Part shown: in pieces, positions 36,565 to 47,900 of the stretch
How the letters are laid out: each line of letters begins with the position of its first letter
How positions within the stretch are numbered: the stretch's first letter is position 1
Assembly (NCBI GenBank): GCA_965222765.1
Contig: CBDCVG010000070.1
Span: forward strand, 124,001-188,000
From: Caldora sp965222765
Lineage (GTDB): Bacteria; Cyanobacteriota; Cyanobacteriia; Cyanobacteriales; Coleofasciculaceae
Reading direction: 5' to 3'
Length of the DNA stretch: 64,000 nucleotides
Program-made: the position numbers and the translations under genes
The notes under the pieces: model-generated
What the model saw: the letters and a program-made list of their open reading frames with translations, nothing else
Told to the model about the DNA's origin: nothing
Database searches by the model: none

Positions 36565-36600
36565 CTCATCCCCCATGCTGTCTTCCGGGGAATGAGTTAA
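36561..36600. terminator. Bidirectional hairpin between SDR gene and lysS
   Basis: TTAACTCATCCCCC (36561-36574) pairs with GGGGAATGAGTTAA (36587-36600) around a short loop. It lies exactly between two convergent genes, as expected for a shared terminator. Half of the same element occurs near 8870. Confidence 0.7.
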
Positions 36601-36620
36601 GTACACAAGTCCCTTAAGTC

Positions 36621-38339
36621 TTAAAACTCTCGGTCATGACCATATTTTTCCCGAATATGGGAGTTAAAATATTGACCTACAGATGGTGCACTCTTTAGAC
36701 CTTGATATACACTATCGGGTACATCTTGATACTTGTAAACACTGCCACTATTGAATTCCACTCGCAGGGTTTGAGTCGGTTCATCATAATCAAAAGATTT
36801 AATCACTACACTCGAACTCTTGAGCAAGGGAAATGCGATCGCATCTCGAATACTGGCACAATCGGTTAGTAGCATCACTAAGCGATCGATGCCTATCCCT
36901 AAACCGCCTGTAGGAGGCATACCATGTTCTAAAGCTGTCAGAAAATCTTCATCAACGCCTTGAGCCTCTAAATCTCCAGCAGCTTTCTTCGCTGCTTGAG
37001 CTTCCAGGCGGGTTCTTTGATCGATAGGATCAGTTAACTCAGAAAAGCTATTTGCCGTCTCCCGTCCGGTGATGAACAGTTCAAAGCGCTCTACCAAACC
37101 AGACTCCGAGCGATGAGGCTTGGCAAGGGGAGAAATTTCGACGGGGTAATCCAGTACAAAGGTAGGCTGAATTAGGGTTTCCTCTACCTTCTGCTCAAAG
37201 GTTTCGTTGAGGAGTTTACCAAGAGATTGACATTCTTCTAAGTTCTCAACTCCTACTTTCCGAGCCTCAGCTTTGGCTGCATCAAGGTTTTCAAACTGCT
37301 GGAAATCTAAACCTGTTTGTTCCTTTACCAATTCATGCATCGTTACCTTACGCCAAGGGGGAGTTAAATCAATTGCCTCACCTTGATAGGTAATTTTTAA
37401 GCTTCCTAAGACGGTTTGAGCAACATGACTAATCAGATTCTCCGTTAGCTGCATCATATCATGGTAGTCAGCATAGGCTTGATAAGCCTCAATCATTGTG
37501 AATTCAGGATTGTGGCGAGTGGAAACTCCCTCATTACGAAAAATTCTGCCTAACTCAAAGACTTTTTCAAATCCACCAACAATTAACCGCTTGAGGTGCA
37601 ATTCTGTAGCAATCCGCAGGTACAACTCCATCTCTAGGGTATTGTGGTAGGTAATGAAAGGACGAGCATCAGCTCCTCCTGGTTCATTCTGGAAAACGGG
37701 TGTCTCGATTTCAATAAAGTCTTGCTCTTCTAAATAGCGGCGAATAGCTGCGGTGATTTGAGCACGGCGGCGAAAGGTTTCCCGTACAGTAGGATTAACA
37801 ATCAGGTCAACATAACGCTGACGGTAGCGCTTTTCTGTATCCGTAAGACCATGCCACTTATCCGGTAAGGGTAACAGAGATTTTGTCAGCATGGTGTATT
37901 CGCTGACATATACTGATAATTCCCCTTTTTCCGTGCGCTTAATAGTTCCCTTAACTCCTAGAATGTCCCCAATATCTGTCAACTGCTTGAGGTGGTTAAA
38001 GGCATTGGGTACATCTGCCATCTTGGAACCGATGCGCTTCTTATCCAAATACAGCTGAACTGTGCCTGTTTCGTCCTGAAGATTGAAGAAAGCTAGTTTG
38101 CCGAAGACGCGCCGTGCTAAGATGCGACCTGCGATCGCAACTTCCAAATCTACTTCTTCACCATTAGCTAACTCAGCAAATTTTTCCTGGAGTTCTGCTG
38201 CATGGTGGGTAGACTCCCAACGATAAGCATAGGGATTAAGACCTAATGTTTTAAGTTGTTCAACTTTCTCTAACCGCGCGGCGCGGATTTCTTCCAAGGT
38301 TGAAGTGCTTTGCTGTGCTGGTTTGGATTGCTCGGGCAT
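36621..38339 (-). CDS. lysS: Lysyl-tRNA synthetase with C-terminal KTSC domain
   Basis: 572-residue class II LysRS. The OB-fold anticodon domain (about 60-165) is followed by catalytic motifs: motif 2 RIFRNEGVSTRHNPEFT and motif 3 GLGIGIDRLVMLLTD. After the synthetase ends at about residue 500, a KTSC-type domain follows (VVIKSFDYDEPTQTLRVEF, YKYQDVP). As far as I recall this fusion is common in cyanobacterial LysRS. KTSC names a small domain with conserved Lys, Thr, Ser and Cys; its role is unclear, possibly RNA binding. Confidence 0.95.
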   Translation of the reverse strand: MPEQSKPAQQSTSTLEEIRAARLEKVEQLKTLGLNPYAYRWESTHHAAELQEKFAELANGEEVDLEVAIAGRILARRVFGKLAFFNLQDETGTVQLYLDKKRIGSKMADVPNAFNHLKQLTDIGDILGVKGTIKRTEKGELSVYVSEYTMLTKSLLPLPDKWHGLTDTEKRYRQRYVDLIVNPTVRETFRRRAQITAAIRRYLEEQDFIEIETPVFQNEPGGADARPFITYHNTLEMELYLRIATELHLKRLIVGGFEKVFELGRIFRNEGVSTRHNPEFTMIEAYQAYADYHDMMQLTENLISHVAQTVLGSLKITYQGEAIDLTPPWRKVTMHELVKEQTGLDFQQFENLDAAKAEARKVGVENLEECQSLGKLLNETFEQKVEETLIQPTFVLDYPVEISPLAKPHRSESGLVERFELFITGRETANSFSELTDPIDQRTRLEAQAAKKAAGDLEAQGVDEDFLTALEHGMPPTGGLGIGIDRLVMLLTDCASIRDAIAFPLLKSSSVVIKSFDYDEPTQTLRVEFNSGSVYKYQDVPDSVYQGLKSAPSVGQYFNSHIREKYGHDREF

Positions 38340-38573
38340 AGTGGTGAATAACTACAGATTATATCGGTATTTTCTGTGCCATTAATTATCAGCCAATGGC
38401 TGCTCTTTAATAACTTAATTTGTGCTTAACTAGAACTAAATTAATTATAGCATAATTAACGTTTTTTGTTCCAAATGTAGAGTATATTTGGAACAAAAAA
38501 AATAGTTAAAAATTACTCATATAATGAATGGAAATAATAGCTGTCTAGTACGTATTTAGTGAGTGCTGAATAA

Positions 38574-38630
38574 GTCGTCATTTTCTGGTTTGAATAGGTG
38601 GTAGGTAAGGTATTAGGCATTGGTGACAAG
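38574..38630 (+). repeat. Family-1/family-3 MITE junction fragment
   Basis: GCTGAATAAGTCGTCATTTT...GGTAGGTAAGGTATTAGGC is a family-1 left arm lacking its terminal GGG. It joins TTGGTGACAAG, the end of family 3. The same junction text occurs in reverse at about 51755-51770, so one element probably inserted into the other. Confidence 0.6.
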
Positions 38631-39168
38631 TACGGTGGTAGTCGAATTATTGTCACCAGGGACAGAAAAAGAAGACTTGGGTACAAGTATACGTAATAGC
38701 AATGAACCTCCGACTAAATGGGAAGTGTATGAGCAAATTTTACAGGTACCCTATTATGTGGTGTTTGACCGCTATAACGATCAATTAAGAGCATTTACCC
38801 TCAGAAATGGTGTTTATCAGGAGTTGAAGCTGACTCAACCAAGAATTTGGATCCCGCAATTGGAATTAGGTTTAGGGTTGTGGACAGGAGAATACGAAAG
38901 GAAGAATCGTCTGTGGTTGCGTTGGTATGATAAGCAAGGGGAGTGGATTTTGACTCCAACTGAGTGCTCGAACATTGCCCAAGAACAACTTGAAGCTGAG
39001 CGGCAACGGACTGAAGTTGAACGGCAATGGACTGAAGTTGAGCGGCAACGGGCTGAAGCTGAGCGGCAACGGGCTGAAGTTGAGCGGCAACGGGCTGAAG
39101 CTGAAAAATTACGATCACAACGTCTTGAGGAACTTCTACGTTCTCATGGGATAGATCCTAATAGCTAA
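38620..39168 (+). pseudogene. Uma2-family (DUF820) nuclease-like gene, 5' truncated
   Basis: The frame begins inside MITE sequence and enters a Uma2-type protein at VVELLSPGTEKEDLG, the segment that carries the second acidic residue of the PD-(D/E)XK-like site. KWEVYEQILQVPYYVVFDRY and the WLRWYD region follow. The N-terminal half of the domain is missing. The C-terminal tail is a coiled coil of 7-residue repeats (ERQRAEV/ERQRAEA) from a 21-bp tandem repeat. Probably nonfunctional. Confidence 0.8.
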
Positions 39169-39214
39169 TATGGTGACATGCTAGATTGTTGAATACAACA
39201 AAAAATTTCCAACC

Positions 39215-40546
39215 ATGGCTAAGATTCTAGCTAAGTTTACTCCCGAAGCTGCACGATTTCCCTCAACATTTCTGTTTGCAGGAACTCCTATCTCAGCAAG
39301 AACAGCTACAGCTACCGGTAGACTAAGAGCAAGCACAATTTCTTATCGGAAAAATATTCGTAACTTGACAGATGATGAATTGGCAGCTTTGAGAGAAGCC
39401 TTCACAAAGCTATATGAAATGAGATCTTCTGATGATCGGAGTTACCAATATATTGCAGGGGTTCATGGTTTTCCAACTCCCGTATATTGTGCTCATGGAG
39501 ATCCTTTGTTTACAGTGTGGCATCGTCCATATATGCTCATGCTCGAAAAATCACTTCAAGAGCAGGTTCCGGGGGTAACGATTCCTTATTGGGACTGGAC
39601 ATCTGAAATAACCCAACAGGAAGGGATGCCCAGGGCTTATACTGATGAAACAGATGCTTCCGGAAATCCCAATCCTCTCCTCAAGGCAAATATTGAATTT
39701 CCTGATTCACAATTTACAGAAACTTTCCGAGATCCAGGTTCTCTTGGTATATTTCGTAGACTGGTTGGGCAAGTTAGACGAGCACAGCGAGTAAATACCA
39801 CCTATACCAGTTATTCAACAGCGCTGGAAAATCCTCATAATGCGATACATGGTTGGGTTGGCGGAGTTATGGGGATAGTTTCCTACGCAGCTTATGATCC
39901 CATATTCTGGGCTCACCACTGCAATATAGACCGACTATTTGCAGAGTGGCAGGCTGCACATCCCAACATTACTCCTAACGACATGATTTGGACAGCACAG
40001 CTGACACCTTTTGGCGTGACTACAGCAGATATTTGGGATATCAGAAGGCTGGGATATGATTACTTAACCGCTGAAGCTCAGCCAATCGTCCCTGCTGATG
40101 AAAAATTTGGGGATTCTCCCATCGTCGGATTTGCATTGGGTGCGATAGAACCTGAGTTTGAAAAAGCAGAGCTTGAGTTCCAAAATGTGATGCATCCTAG
40201 GAGTTCTTTTGAGGTTCGAGTGTTCTTGAATCAACCAGATGCTAATGCCAGTACGCCCATGGAGGGAAATGATAATTACGCAGGTTCCCTATTTTTATTT
40301 GGGCATGGGGAATGTCAGGGCGAAGAAGGACACTGTGCCCCAGATCGCGGCCCCATTGATGAGTTTGATATTAGGCGTCCTTCTCATGTAACACCTTTCA
40401 GCGCCTATGTAGATGTGACAGAAGCTATACGCCGCTTAGGAAGTTCATTGGAAGTTACAGTGAAATTGGTGGCTGTTGATACCAAGGGAAATCCTATCAC
40501 TAATCCAGGAACTGATTTTGATGCGATCGCGTTGATCACAACGTGA
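39215..40546 (+). CDS. Tyrosinase-family type-3 copper protein
   Basis: 443 residues. The CuA site shows H84 (AGVHG), H94 (CAHGDPL) and H103 (FTVWHRPY). The CuB site shows H208 and H212 (NPHNAIHGW) and H234/H235 (IFWAHHCNIDRLFAEW). A C-terminal beta domain (about 325-443) contains FEVRVFLNQPDANAS and a Cys pair in GECQGEEGHC, similar to plant polyphenol-oxidase tail domains. No signal peptide is evident. Tyrosinases oxidise phenols to quinones. They are uncommon in cyanobacteria, and no melanin-type operon surrounds it. Confidence 0.92.
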   Translation: MAKILAKFTPEAARFPSTFLFAGTPISARTATATGRLRASTISYRKNIRNLTDDELAALREAFTKLYEMRSSDDRSYQYIAGVHGFPTPVYCAHGDPLFTVWHRPYMLMLEKSLQEQVPGVTIPYWDWTSEITQQEGMPRAYTDETDASGNPNPLLKANIEFPDSQFTETFRDPGSLGIFRRLVGQVRRAQRVNTTYTSYSTALENPHNAIHGWVGGVMGIVSYAAYDPIFWAHHCNIDRLFAEWQAAHPNITPNDMIWTAQLTPFGVTTADIWDIRRLGYDYLTAEAQPIVPADEKFGDSPIVGFALGAIEPEFEKAELEFQNVMHPRSSFEVRVFLNQPDANASTPMEGNDNYAGSLFLFGHGECQGEEGHCAPDRGPIDEFDIRRPSHVTPFSAYVDVTEAIRRLGSSLEVTVKLVAVDTKGNPITNPGTDFDAIALITT

Positions 40547-40680
40547 GATCACCCAACACTTCGGTTTCCCTCCTACCTTCTGCCTTGTTTCTTTAGCTTT
40601 AGCATCAACCGCCAGAAGCCCCGCGCTATATCCGTAGGATTAGCGTCGGGAATATGTCACAGAGAGCTAAGCTTTAACTA

Positions 40681-40895
40681 GGGCTTGCTGCATAAGTGTG
40701 GAAACTATACCATACTTTGCTTTCAATCATTTTATACCTTGCCAGGTGCAAGGTTTTTGTATCTTTTGGCTCAAAAACCTTGCACCGTAAGTCAAAAATC
40801 CCTAACACCTACCACCTCTTTCCCTTACCTACCACCTGCCACCTACCACCTACCACCTATTCAAACCCGAAAGTTACGACTTATTCAGCAAGCCC
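40681..40895. mobile_element. Family-1 MITE, 215 bp
   Basis: TA-flanked (40679-40680, 40896-40897), left end GGGCTTGCTGCATAAGTG, right end CGACTTATTCAGCAAGCCC, internal GTGCAAGG...CCTTGCAC hairpin and CACCTAC heptamers. The right end lies inside the comB 3' end. Confidence 0.9.
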
Positions 40896-41622
40896 TAACT
40901 AGAACTCCTGGTTCTTGCTGAATAGGCAAGACGTTGAGAACATCAGTTTGGGCACAATACTTTAAATCGGCATGACCATCTAAGCGTAGCAGGCGTTTAC
41001 CGTGACTGGCTTGGTGGAACATCTCTAACAACTGGTTTTGCCATCGGTGGTAAAGGGAGAGAGCACCAACGACTTCATCATTGCCAGAAAGCTCCTCTTC
41101 TGAATAACTAGTTTGTTCAAGTAGACTATAAGCGATCGCGCCAGCACAAACAGTATCCTCTAGGGAGTAGGTTCCTTCCCAACCTGAGCCTACTAGCCAA
41201 ATTGTCTCTGGCTGGTGAGCAAGCAGATACTGCACAGTTGCTTGACGATTTACTAAGGCTGCGGCTAGAACGACTGGAGCTTCCTGCACTCGTTGTAAAG
41301 CACGAGTACCATTGGTAGTACTGATAAACAAGCGGCGTCCTTTAACCTTTTCTGGGGTGCAATCGAGGGGAGAATTACCCATATCACAACCAGCCACTTG
41401 TGCACCGCCCCGTTCACCGGCTCGCAAGCGCTTGTCCGATGGCCATTGTTCACTGACTTGTAGAAGTTGTTCGATATTGCTGAAGGCTTGAACCGCTTCA
41501 GCTCCCGCATCTAAAACTGTAGCGATTGTGGTTGTGGCTCGCAAGACATCAATAACAATTGCACAGTCGGGGACATGAGTTGTCGGAGTTAGTTCGGGGG
41601 TGTGGTAAACAAAGAGCTTCAC
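40885..41622 (-). CDS. comB: 2-phosphosulfolactate phosphatase-family protein ComB
   Basis: 245 residues of the ComB family (PF04029), Mg-dependent phosphatases first described in coenzyme M synthesis and widespread in bacteria of other metabolism. IVIDVLRATTTIATVLDAGA, LRAGERGGAQVAGCDMGNSP, STTNGTRAL and VGSGWEGTYSLEDTVCAGAI are characteristic. The last three codons (RAC) and the TGA are read from the MITE end, so the native C-terminus was replaced, but the catalytic core is untouched. Confidence 0.88.
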   Translation of the reverse strand: MKLFVYHTPELTPTTHVPDCAIVIDVLRATTTIATVLDAGAEAVQAFSNIEQLLQVSEQWPSDKRLRAGERGGAQVAGCDMGNSPLDCTPEKVKGRRLFISTTNGTRALQRVQEAPVVLAAALVNRQATVQYLLAHQPETIWLVGSGWEGTYSLEDTVCAGAIAYSLLEQTSYSEEELSGNDEVVGALSLYHRWQNQLLEMFHQASHGKRLLRLDGHADLKYCAQTDVLNVLPIQQEPGVLVRAC

Positions 41623-41906
41623 TAGCTGGCTGAACCTGTTTTTCTTAACTGCCGAGATCTTATTCTACCGGGTGGATGTCAGTAAACCCCTATTTCTCAG
41701 AAAGAAGGCAGAGGGCAGAAGGCTCCCAGGAAAACTGACGTGCTTAGTGAAGCTTTTGATCAATCTTTGGCAAACTAATTATATGACCAGCAGGGGTTTA
41801 GAACGACTTCAAATCCCCTACCAACTGATATGGTTTTCGTATTAGCTCAGCTTGCTGAACAGGAGCGAGTTAATTAATTTTACATATCTTGATGAAAAAG
41901 ATAACG

Positions 41907-44900
41907 ATGATTAGCATTTCTGGCTATCAGCTTCTGACCCCAATCTATGAAACAATAAATTCCTTAGTTTACCGAGGTATAAGAGAGCAAGACAAACAAC
42001 CAGTAATTCTTAAAGTACTCAAGGAAGATTATCCTAGACCATCAGAACTTAGTAGATATCAGCAAGAATATCAAATTACCCACAACCTTGATCTTGATGG
42101 AGTTGTCAAGGCTTATAGCTTAGAAAAATATCAGAAGACTTTGGTAATCGTCTTTGAGGATTTTGGTGGTGAATCCTTGAAGCAATTGTTCAATAATCGT
42201 GGGGGGGGAATTTATGAATTACCCTTACGGCAATTTATCCCCATTGCGATCAAGATAACTGAGAGTTTGGGTAAGATCCATGCTGCTCAAATTATTCACA
42301 AAGATATTAATCCTGCCAATATTGTTCTCAATCCAGAAACCGAGCAACTTAAAATTATAGATTTTGGTATTTCTACTATCTTAACTCGCGAAAATCCTAC
42401 CCTAAAAAATCCCAATGTTTTAGAAGGAACATTAGCTTATATATCTCCGGAACAAACGGGAAGAATGAACCGTTACCTAGACTACCGGACTGACTTTTAC
42501 TCTCTCGGAGCAACCTTCTATCAATTGCTGACCAATCAACTGCCTTTTGAAACCAATGATCCTCTGGAATTGGTACATTGTCATATCGCCAAAAATCCAG
42601 TACCTCTTCATTTAAAAATAGGGGAAGAAAATTGTCCTAAAGTAGTTTCTGATATTGTCATGAAGCTGATGGCAAAAACTGCTGAGGAGCGATATCAAAG
42701 TGCTTGGGGTATTAAAGCAGATTTAGAAAAATGTCTAGAGCAATTACAGTGTCAAGGAGCAATATCTGAGTTTACCCTTGGTAGTCAAGATATTGCTGAT
42801 AAGTTTCAAATTCCTCAAAAACTCTATGGTAGAGAGAAAGAAATCAAAACTCTACTCGCAGCTTTTGAAAGAGTAAGTGGTAATTGGTCATCTGTCAATG
42901 GCCATTTATTAGCAGAACCAACAACCAACAACCAAAGACAAAGTGAACTCATGCTGGTAGCAGGTTACTCCGGTATCGGCAAATCAGCATTAGTGGCTGA
43001 AATCTATAAACCAATTACTAGACAACGGGGTTATTTTATCTCCGGCAAATTTGACAGATTTCAACGGAATATTCCCTACAGTGCCTTAGTTAGTGCTTTT
43101 TCGGAATTAGTAAGACAACTACTAACTGAAAATGAAATAAAACTTAACCAATGGCGAACCAAACTTGAGTTAGCTTTTGGCTCCAATGGTCAAGTAATTA
43201 TTGATGTGATTCCGGAACTAGAACTGATAGTTGGTAAACAACCAGCTGTTGCTGAATTGGGAGCAACTGAGTCACAAAATCGGTTTAATTTAGTCTTTCA
43301 AAACTTGATCAAAGTCTTTGCTCAACCAGATCATCCTTTAGTAATCTTTTTGGACGATTTACAGTGGACAGATACTGCAACCTTGAAACTGCTGCAACTA
43401 TTGATGACGGCAACAGATTGCCAGTATCAAAATACTGTTTCTACTACTATCTCCCCTATCGCTGAAGACAAGGGAGGGCTATTTTTAATTGGAGCTTATC
43501 GAGATAACGAAGTCAATGAAGCTCATCCTTTGATGTTGACGGTGGATGAAATCAGACAATCTGGAGCAATTGTTAATCAGCTATCTCTTTGTGCTTTGGA
43601 GCTGACTCACGTCAATCAACTTATTAGCGATACGCTCAAATGTACACCTCAAAGAGCAAAACCCTTGGCAGAATTAGTCCTGTCTAAAACTGGGGGCAAC
43701 CCTTTTTTCCTGAATGAGTTTTTGCAATCCCTTTATACCGAAGGATTATTAGAGTTTAACATCCATAGTCTCAGCTGGCAGTGGGATTTAAATCAGATTC
43801 TGTTAAGAAACTTTACTGATAATGTCATCGAACTGATGGCCTTCAAGATTCAAAAGTTACCTATTAATACCCAACAAGTACTGCAACTAGCAGCTTGTAT
43901 TGGTAATCAATTTGAGCTTTTTACTTTATCGATTGTTGCTGATAAATCTGAACGAGAGATTGCCAACTTGCTGTGGGAAGCAATAGGAGAAGGTTTGGTT
44001 ATACCTCTAGGTGATACCTACAAGTTGCTTGAGCTAGATACGATTAGTAGGGAAACGAGTAGACGCCGAGACGCGGAGACGCGGAGAATTGAAATCCCAC
44101 CTAATATTTCGTTCACCCCACCACAACCAATAACTATTGAATATAAATTTACCCATGATCGAATTCAACAAGCAGCATATTCTCTGATTCCTGAAGAGGA
44201 TAAACAAGGACTACATCTGCAAGTGGGACAAGTGCTACTAGCTCATACAACTGCCAATCAACTAGAACAAAAAATCTTTGATATTGTTAATCAATTAAAT
44301 TTAGGCAGTCCTTTAATTAATACTAGCAGCAGGTTGGGGGTCGAACAGGCAGTAGAAACAGATGAATTAGCTCAATTAAATCTGCTAGCTGGCAAGAAAG
44401 CAAAGGCATCAGCAGCCTATAAACCTGCTCTCGAATACTTTCAGATTGGCATAGGGTTACTTGATGAGGAAGGAGGGAGTGTGGGGAGACGCGGAGACGC
44501 GGAGACACGGAGACGCGGAGATGTGGAGACGCGGAGACGCGGAGACACGGAGACGCGGAGACGCGGAGACACAGAGGACAATGGAGACAATAGAGATAAT
44601 GGAGAAAATACTCCTAATTTAGTTCAAGCTTCCCCATCTCCCCATCTCCCCATCTCCCCATCCCCATCCCCATCCTCCAGCTGGGAGCAACATTATGATT
44701 TAACCTTGGCACTGTTTGTGGAAGCGGCGGAGGCAGCTTACCTCAGTGGCAACTTTGAGCAGCAGGATCAATTAACTGCCGTTGTCTTGCATCAAGCTAA
44801 CAAGCTCTTAGATAAAGTAAAAGTATATGAGGTTAAGATTCAAGCCTACATTGCTCAGAATCAACTTACCGAAGCAGTGCAGACAGCGCTAGCGGTACTC

Positions 44901-47900
44901 AAACTTTTAGGGGTGAAGTTTCCCACCAAGCCAAGCAAATGTGATGTTTGGCGGGGTTTGTTGGTAACCAAGTTAGCTTTAGCAGGCAAAAGGATTGAGG
45001 ATTTAGTTAACTTACCTCCCATGAGAGAGCCTGACAAGTTAGCAGCAATGCGTATTCTCTCTAGTGTCATTTCTGCTGCTTATTTTGCCATGCCAGAGCT
45101 GATGCGGTTGATTGTGTTTAAGCAGGTAAATTTATCAGTTAAATATGGCAATGCTGCTGTATCTGCTTCTGCTTATGGTAGTTATGGATTAATTCTTTGT
45201 GATTTTGCTAGTGATATTGATGCTGGCTATCGATTTGGTGAATTGGCTTTAAATCTATTATCCCAATTTAATCTTAATCAAGGCTCCAGCAATGCTGCTC
45301 CCACTAAAGCTAAGACTTGGGCGAATGTTAACTTCTTTGTCAAGCCTTGGAAGGAACATTTAAACTCAACTTTGCAACCTTTGCTAGAAGCTTATGCAGT
45401 GGGAATAGAAACAGGAGATTTACAGGCGGCTGGTTATGCGGCTCACAATTACTGCTTACACTCTTACTTCAGTGGCAAGGAACTAACCAAGCTGCAAGCA
45501 GAAATGGCGACTTACGGTGAGGTTCTGGCTCAACTCAAGCAAGAAAGAACCTTGCAGATGAATAAACTATATCGGCAGGTACTCTGGAATTTACAGGAGG
45601 AAAGGAAGCCTAAGGGGCAAAATCAGTATCTTCAAGATTACCAGCAATGCCAAAGTGATGAAGATAATCAGTGCGATTTAAATGGTGAGCTGTATCAAGA
45701 GTCGCAGATGCTAGCACAACACCAAGAAGCCAATGACTTAACTGCTATTTGTGTGTTGTATTTCAACAAACTTATCCTCTGTTATCTGTTTGGTTCTTAC
45801 CAACAAGCAGTAGAAAATGCTGCAATTGCCCAACAGTATTTAGAGGGATTGAGAGGAACGATTATTATACCTCTGTTCCATTTCTACGATTCTCTAGCAC
45901 GATTAGCAATATATCAGCAAAATCCCCAGTCAGTTCCTCTCCAGCATCTTCTTAAACAGGTAGCTAGTAATCAGAAAAAAATGAAAAAATGGGCACATCA
46001 TGCCCCGATGAATCATTTGCATAAATTTTATTTGGTGGAGGCAGAGCGATACCGGGTTCTTGGTAGAGTAAATCAAGCAGCAGAATTTTACGATCGCACG
46101 ATTGAATTAGCCAAGGAACATCAATATCTTCAAGAAGAAGCCCTCGGCAATGAACTAGCTGGTAAATTTTATCTGGCTCAAGGTAAAACTACTATTGCTA
46201 GAGCCTATATGCTGGAGGCTCATTATGCTTATCTCAAATGGGGAGCAATAGCTAAGGTTAAGGATTTAGAGGAACGGTATCTCCGATTAGTTGCTGCTCC
46301 CAAAATCAAAATTCAAGATCGAGACTCCACTAAGAGTACTACTAGTAGTAGTTTTGGCAAAACCCTAGATTTAGCTACGGTGATACAAGCATCCCAAACA
46401 ATTTCTGGAGAAATTGTCCTGGATAACTTACTGGCAAAATTGATGAAGAGTCTGATCCAAAATGCCGGAGCAGAAAAAGGCTTTTTGTTGTTGCCAACTA
46501 AAAGTAACCGGGAATCCAAAAAAGTGACGATGTTGATTGAGGCAGCAGGAGCTATTAATTCTGAACAAGTTAAGGTATTGCTGTCTATTCCCCTCAATAA
46601 TCACTTACCTACATCAATTATTAACTATGTTGCTCGTGCTCGGGAAACTGTGGTTTTAAATAATGCTACTAGGGAGGGTTCCTTTACTCAAGATGACTAT
46701 ATTCAACAGTATCAGCCCAAGTCGATTCTCTGTTGCCCTCTCCTCAACCAAGGTCAACTCAGTGGTATAATATATTTGGAAAATAATCTAACTACCGGTG
46801 CTTTTACTCCTGACCGGTTGGAAGTAATTACACTACTCTCCTCCCAAGCCGCTATCTCGATTGAAAATGCCAAACTTTATTCAGAGTTAAGGGAACGGGA
46901 GAGCCAATTAACTCAGTTTCTCGAAGCGATACCAGTAGGGGTCGTAGTACTTGATACTAATGGTCAAACCTACTACAGTAATTATCAAGCAAAACAGTTA
47001 CTGGGCAAATATCTGTTAACTTCAGCTAATTCTTTGAGCATTGATACAGCCGCAGACAGCTCAGAAGATAGTAGTTTAGAGAAAACTCAAATCTATGTCG
47101 CTGGAACTAATCAGCCTTACCCTCTAGAAAAATTGAGTGGGATGCAAGCCTTAAAAGGAGAAAGTGCGACGATTAATGACCTCGAAATTCATCAAGGAGA
47201 TCAAGTGATCCCTGTACAAATTTGGGAAACACCCATCTTTGATGAAAAAGGTAACATTGCCTATGCGATCGTCATCTTAGCTGACATTACCGAACGGAAA
47301 CAAGCAGAAGCGGAACGCATTGTATTTATGGGAGAACTAGAAACCAAGAACATTGCTCTGCAAGAAATGAACCGTATCAAAGATGAATTTTTCAAAAATA
47401 CCTCCCATGAACTCCGCACCCCCCTCAATGGCATTATCGGCTCTATTCGCCTCATTTTAGATGAGTTTTGTGATGACCGAGATGAAGAAGTTGAATTGCT
47501 ACAGCAGGCAGATCAATCTGCAATTCGCTTACTGGAAATCATTGATCAGATTCTGAATGTAGTCAAACTCAGAGAAGGTAAGTTTTCCGTGGAGATCCAG
47601 CCAATGGAGCTCAATACCTGTTTAGCAGAAGTAATAGATGCACAGCGAGCTTCAATCCAGCAAAAAAATCTCCAATTACACAGAAAATATTATCCCGAAC
47701 CACTGTTAGTGCTTGCTGACTTCTCTAGTCTCAAACAAGTGTTACTCAACATTATGGAAAATGCGATCAAATTTACTAATAGTGGTAGTATTACCGTTAC
47801 TACTAAAATTCAATCAGCAATAGAGGGTGAGGGGACAGAAGCAATACAGATGGCAGTCGTAGAAATCCAAGATACAGGTATTGGTATTGAACCGAGCCAA

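Noticed and set aside
41800..41835. tRNA T-loop-like text (GACTTCAAATCCCC)
   Set aside because: No cloverleaf partner arms or acceptor stem could be assembled around it.
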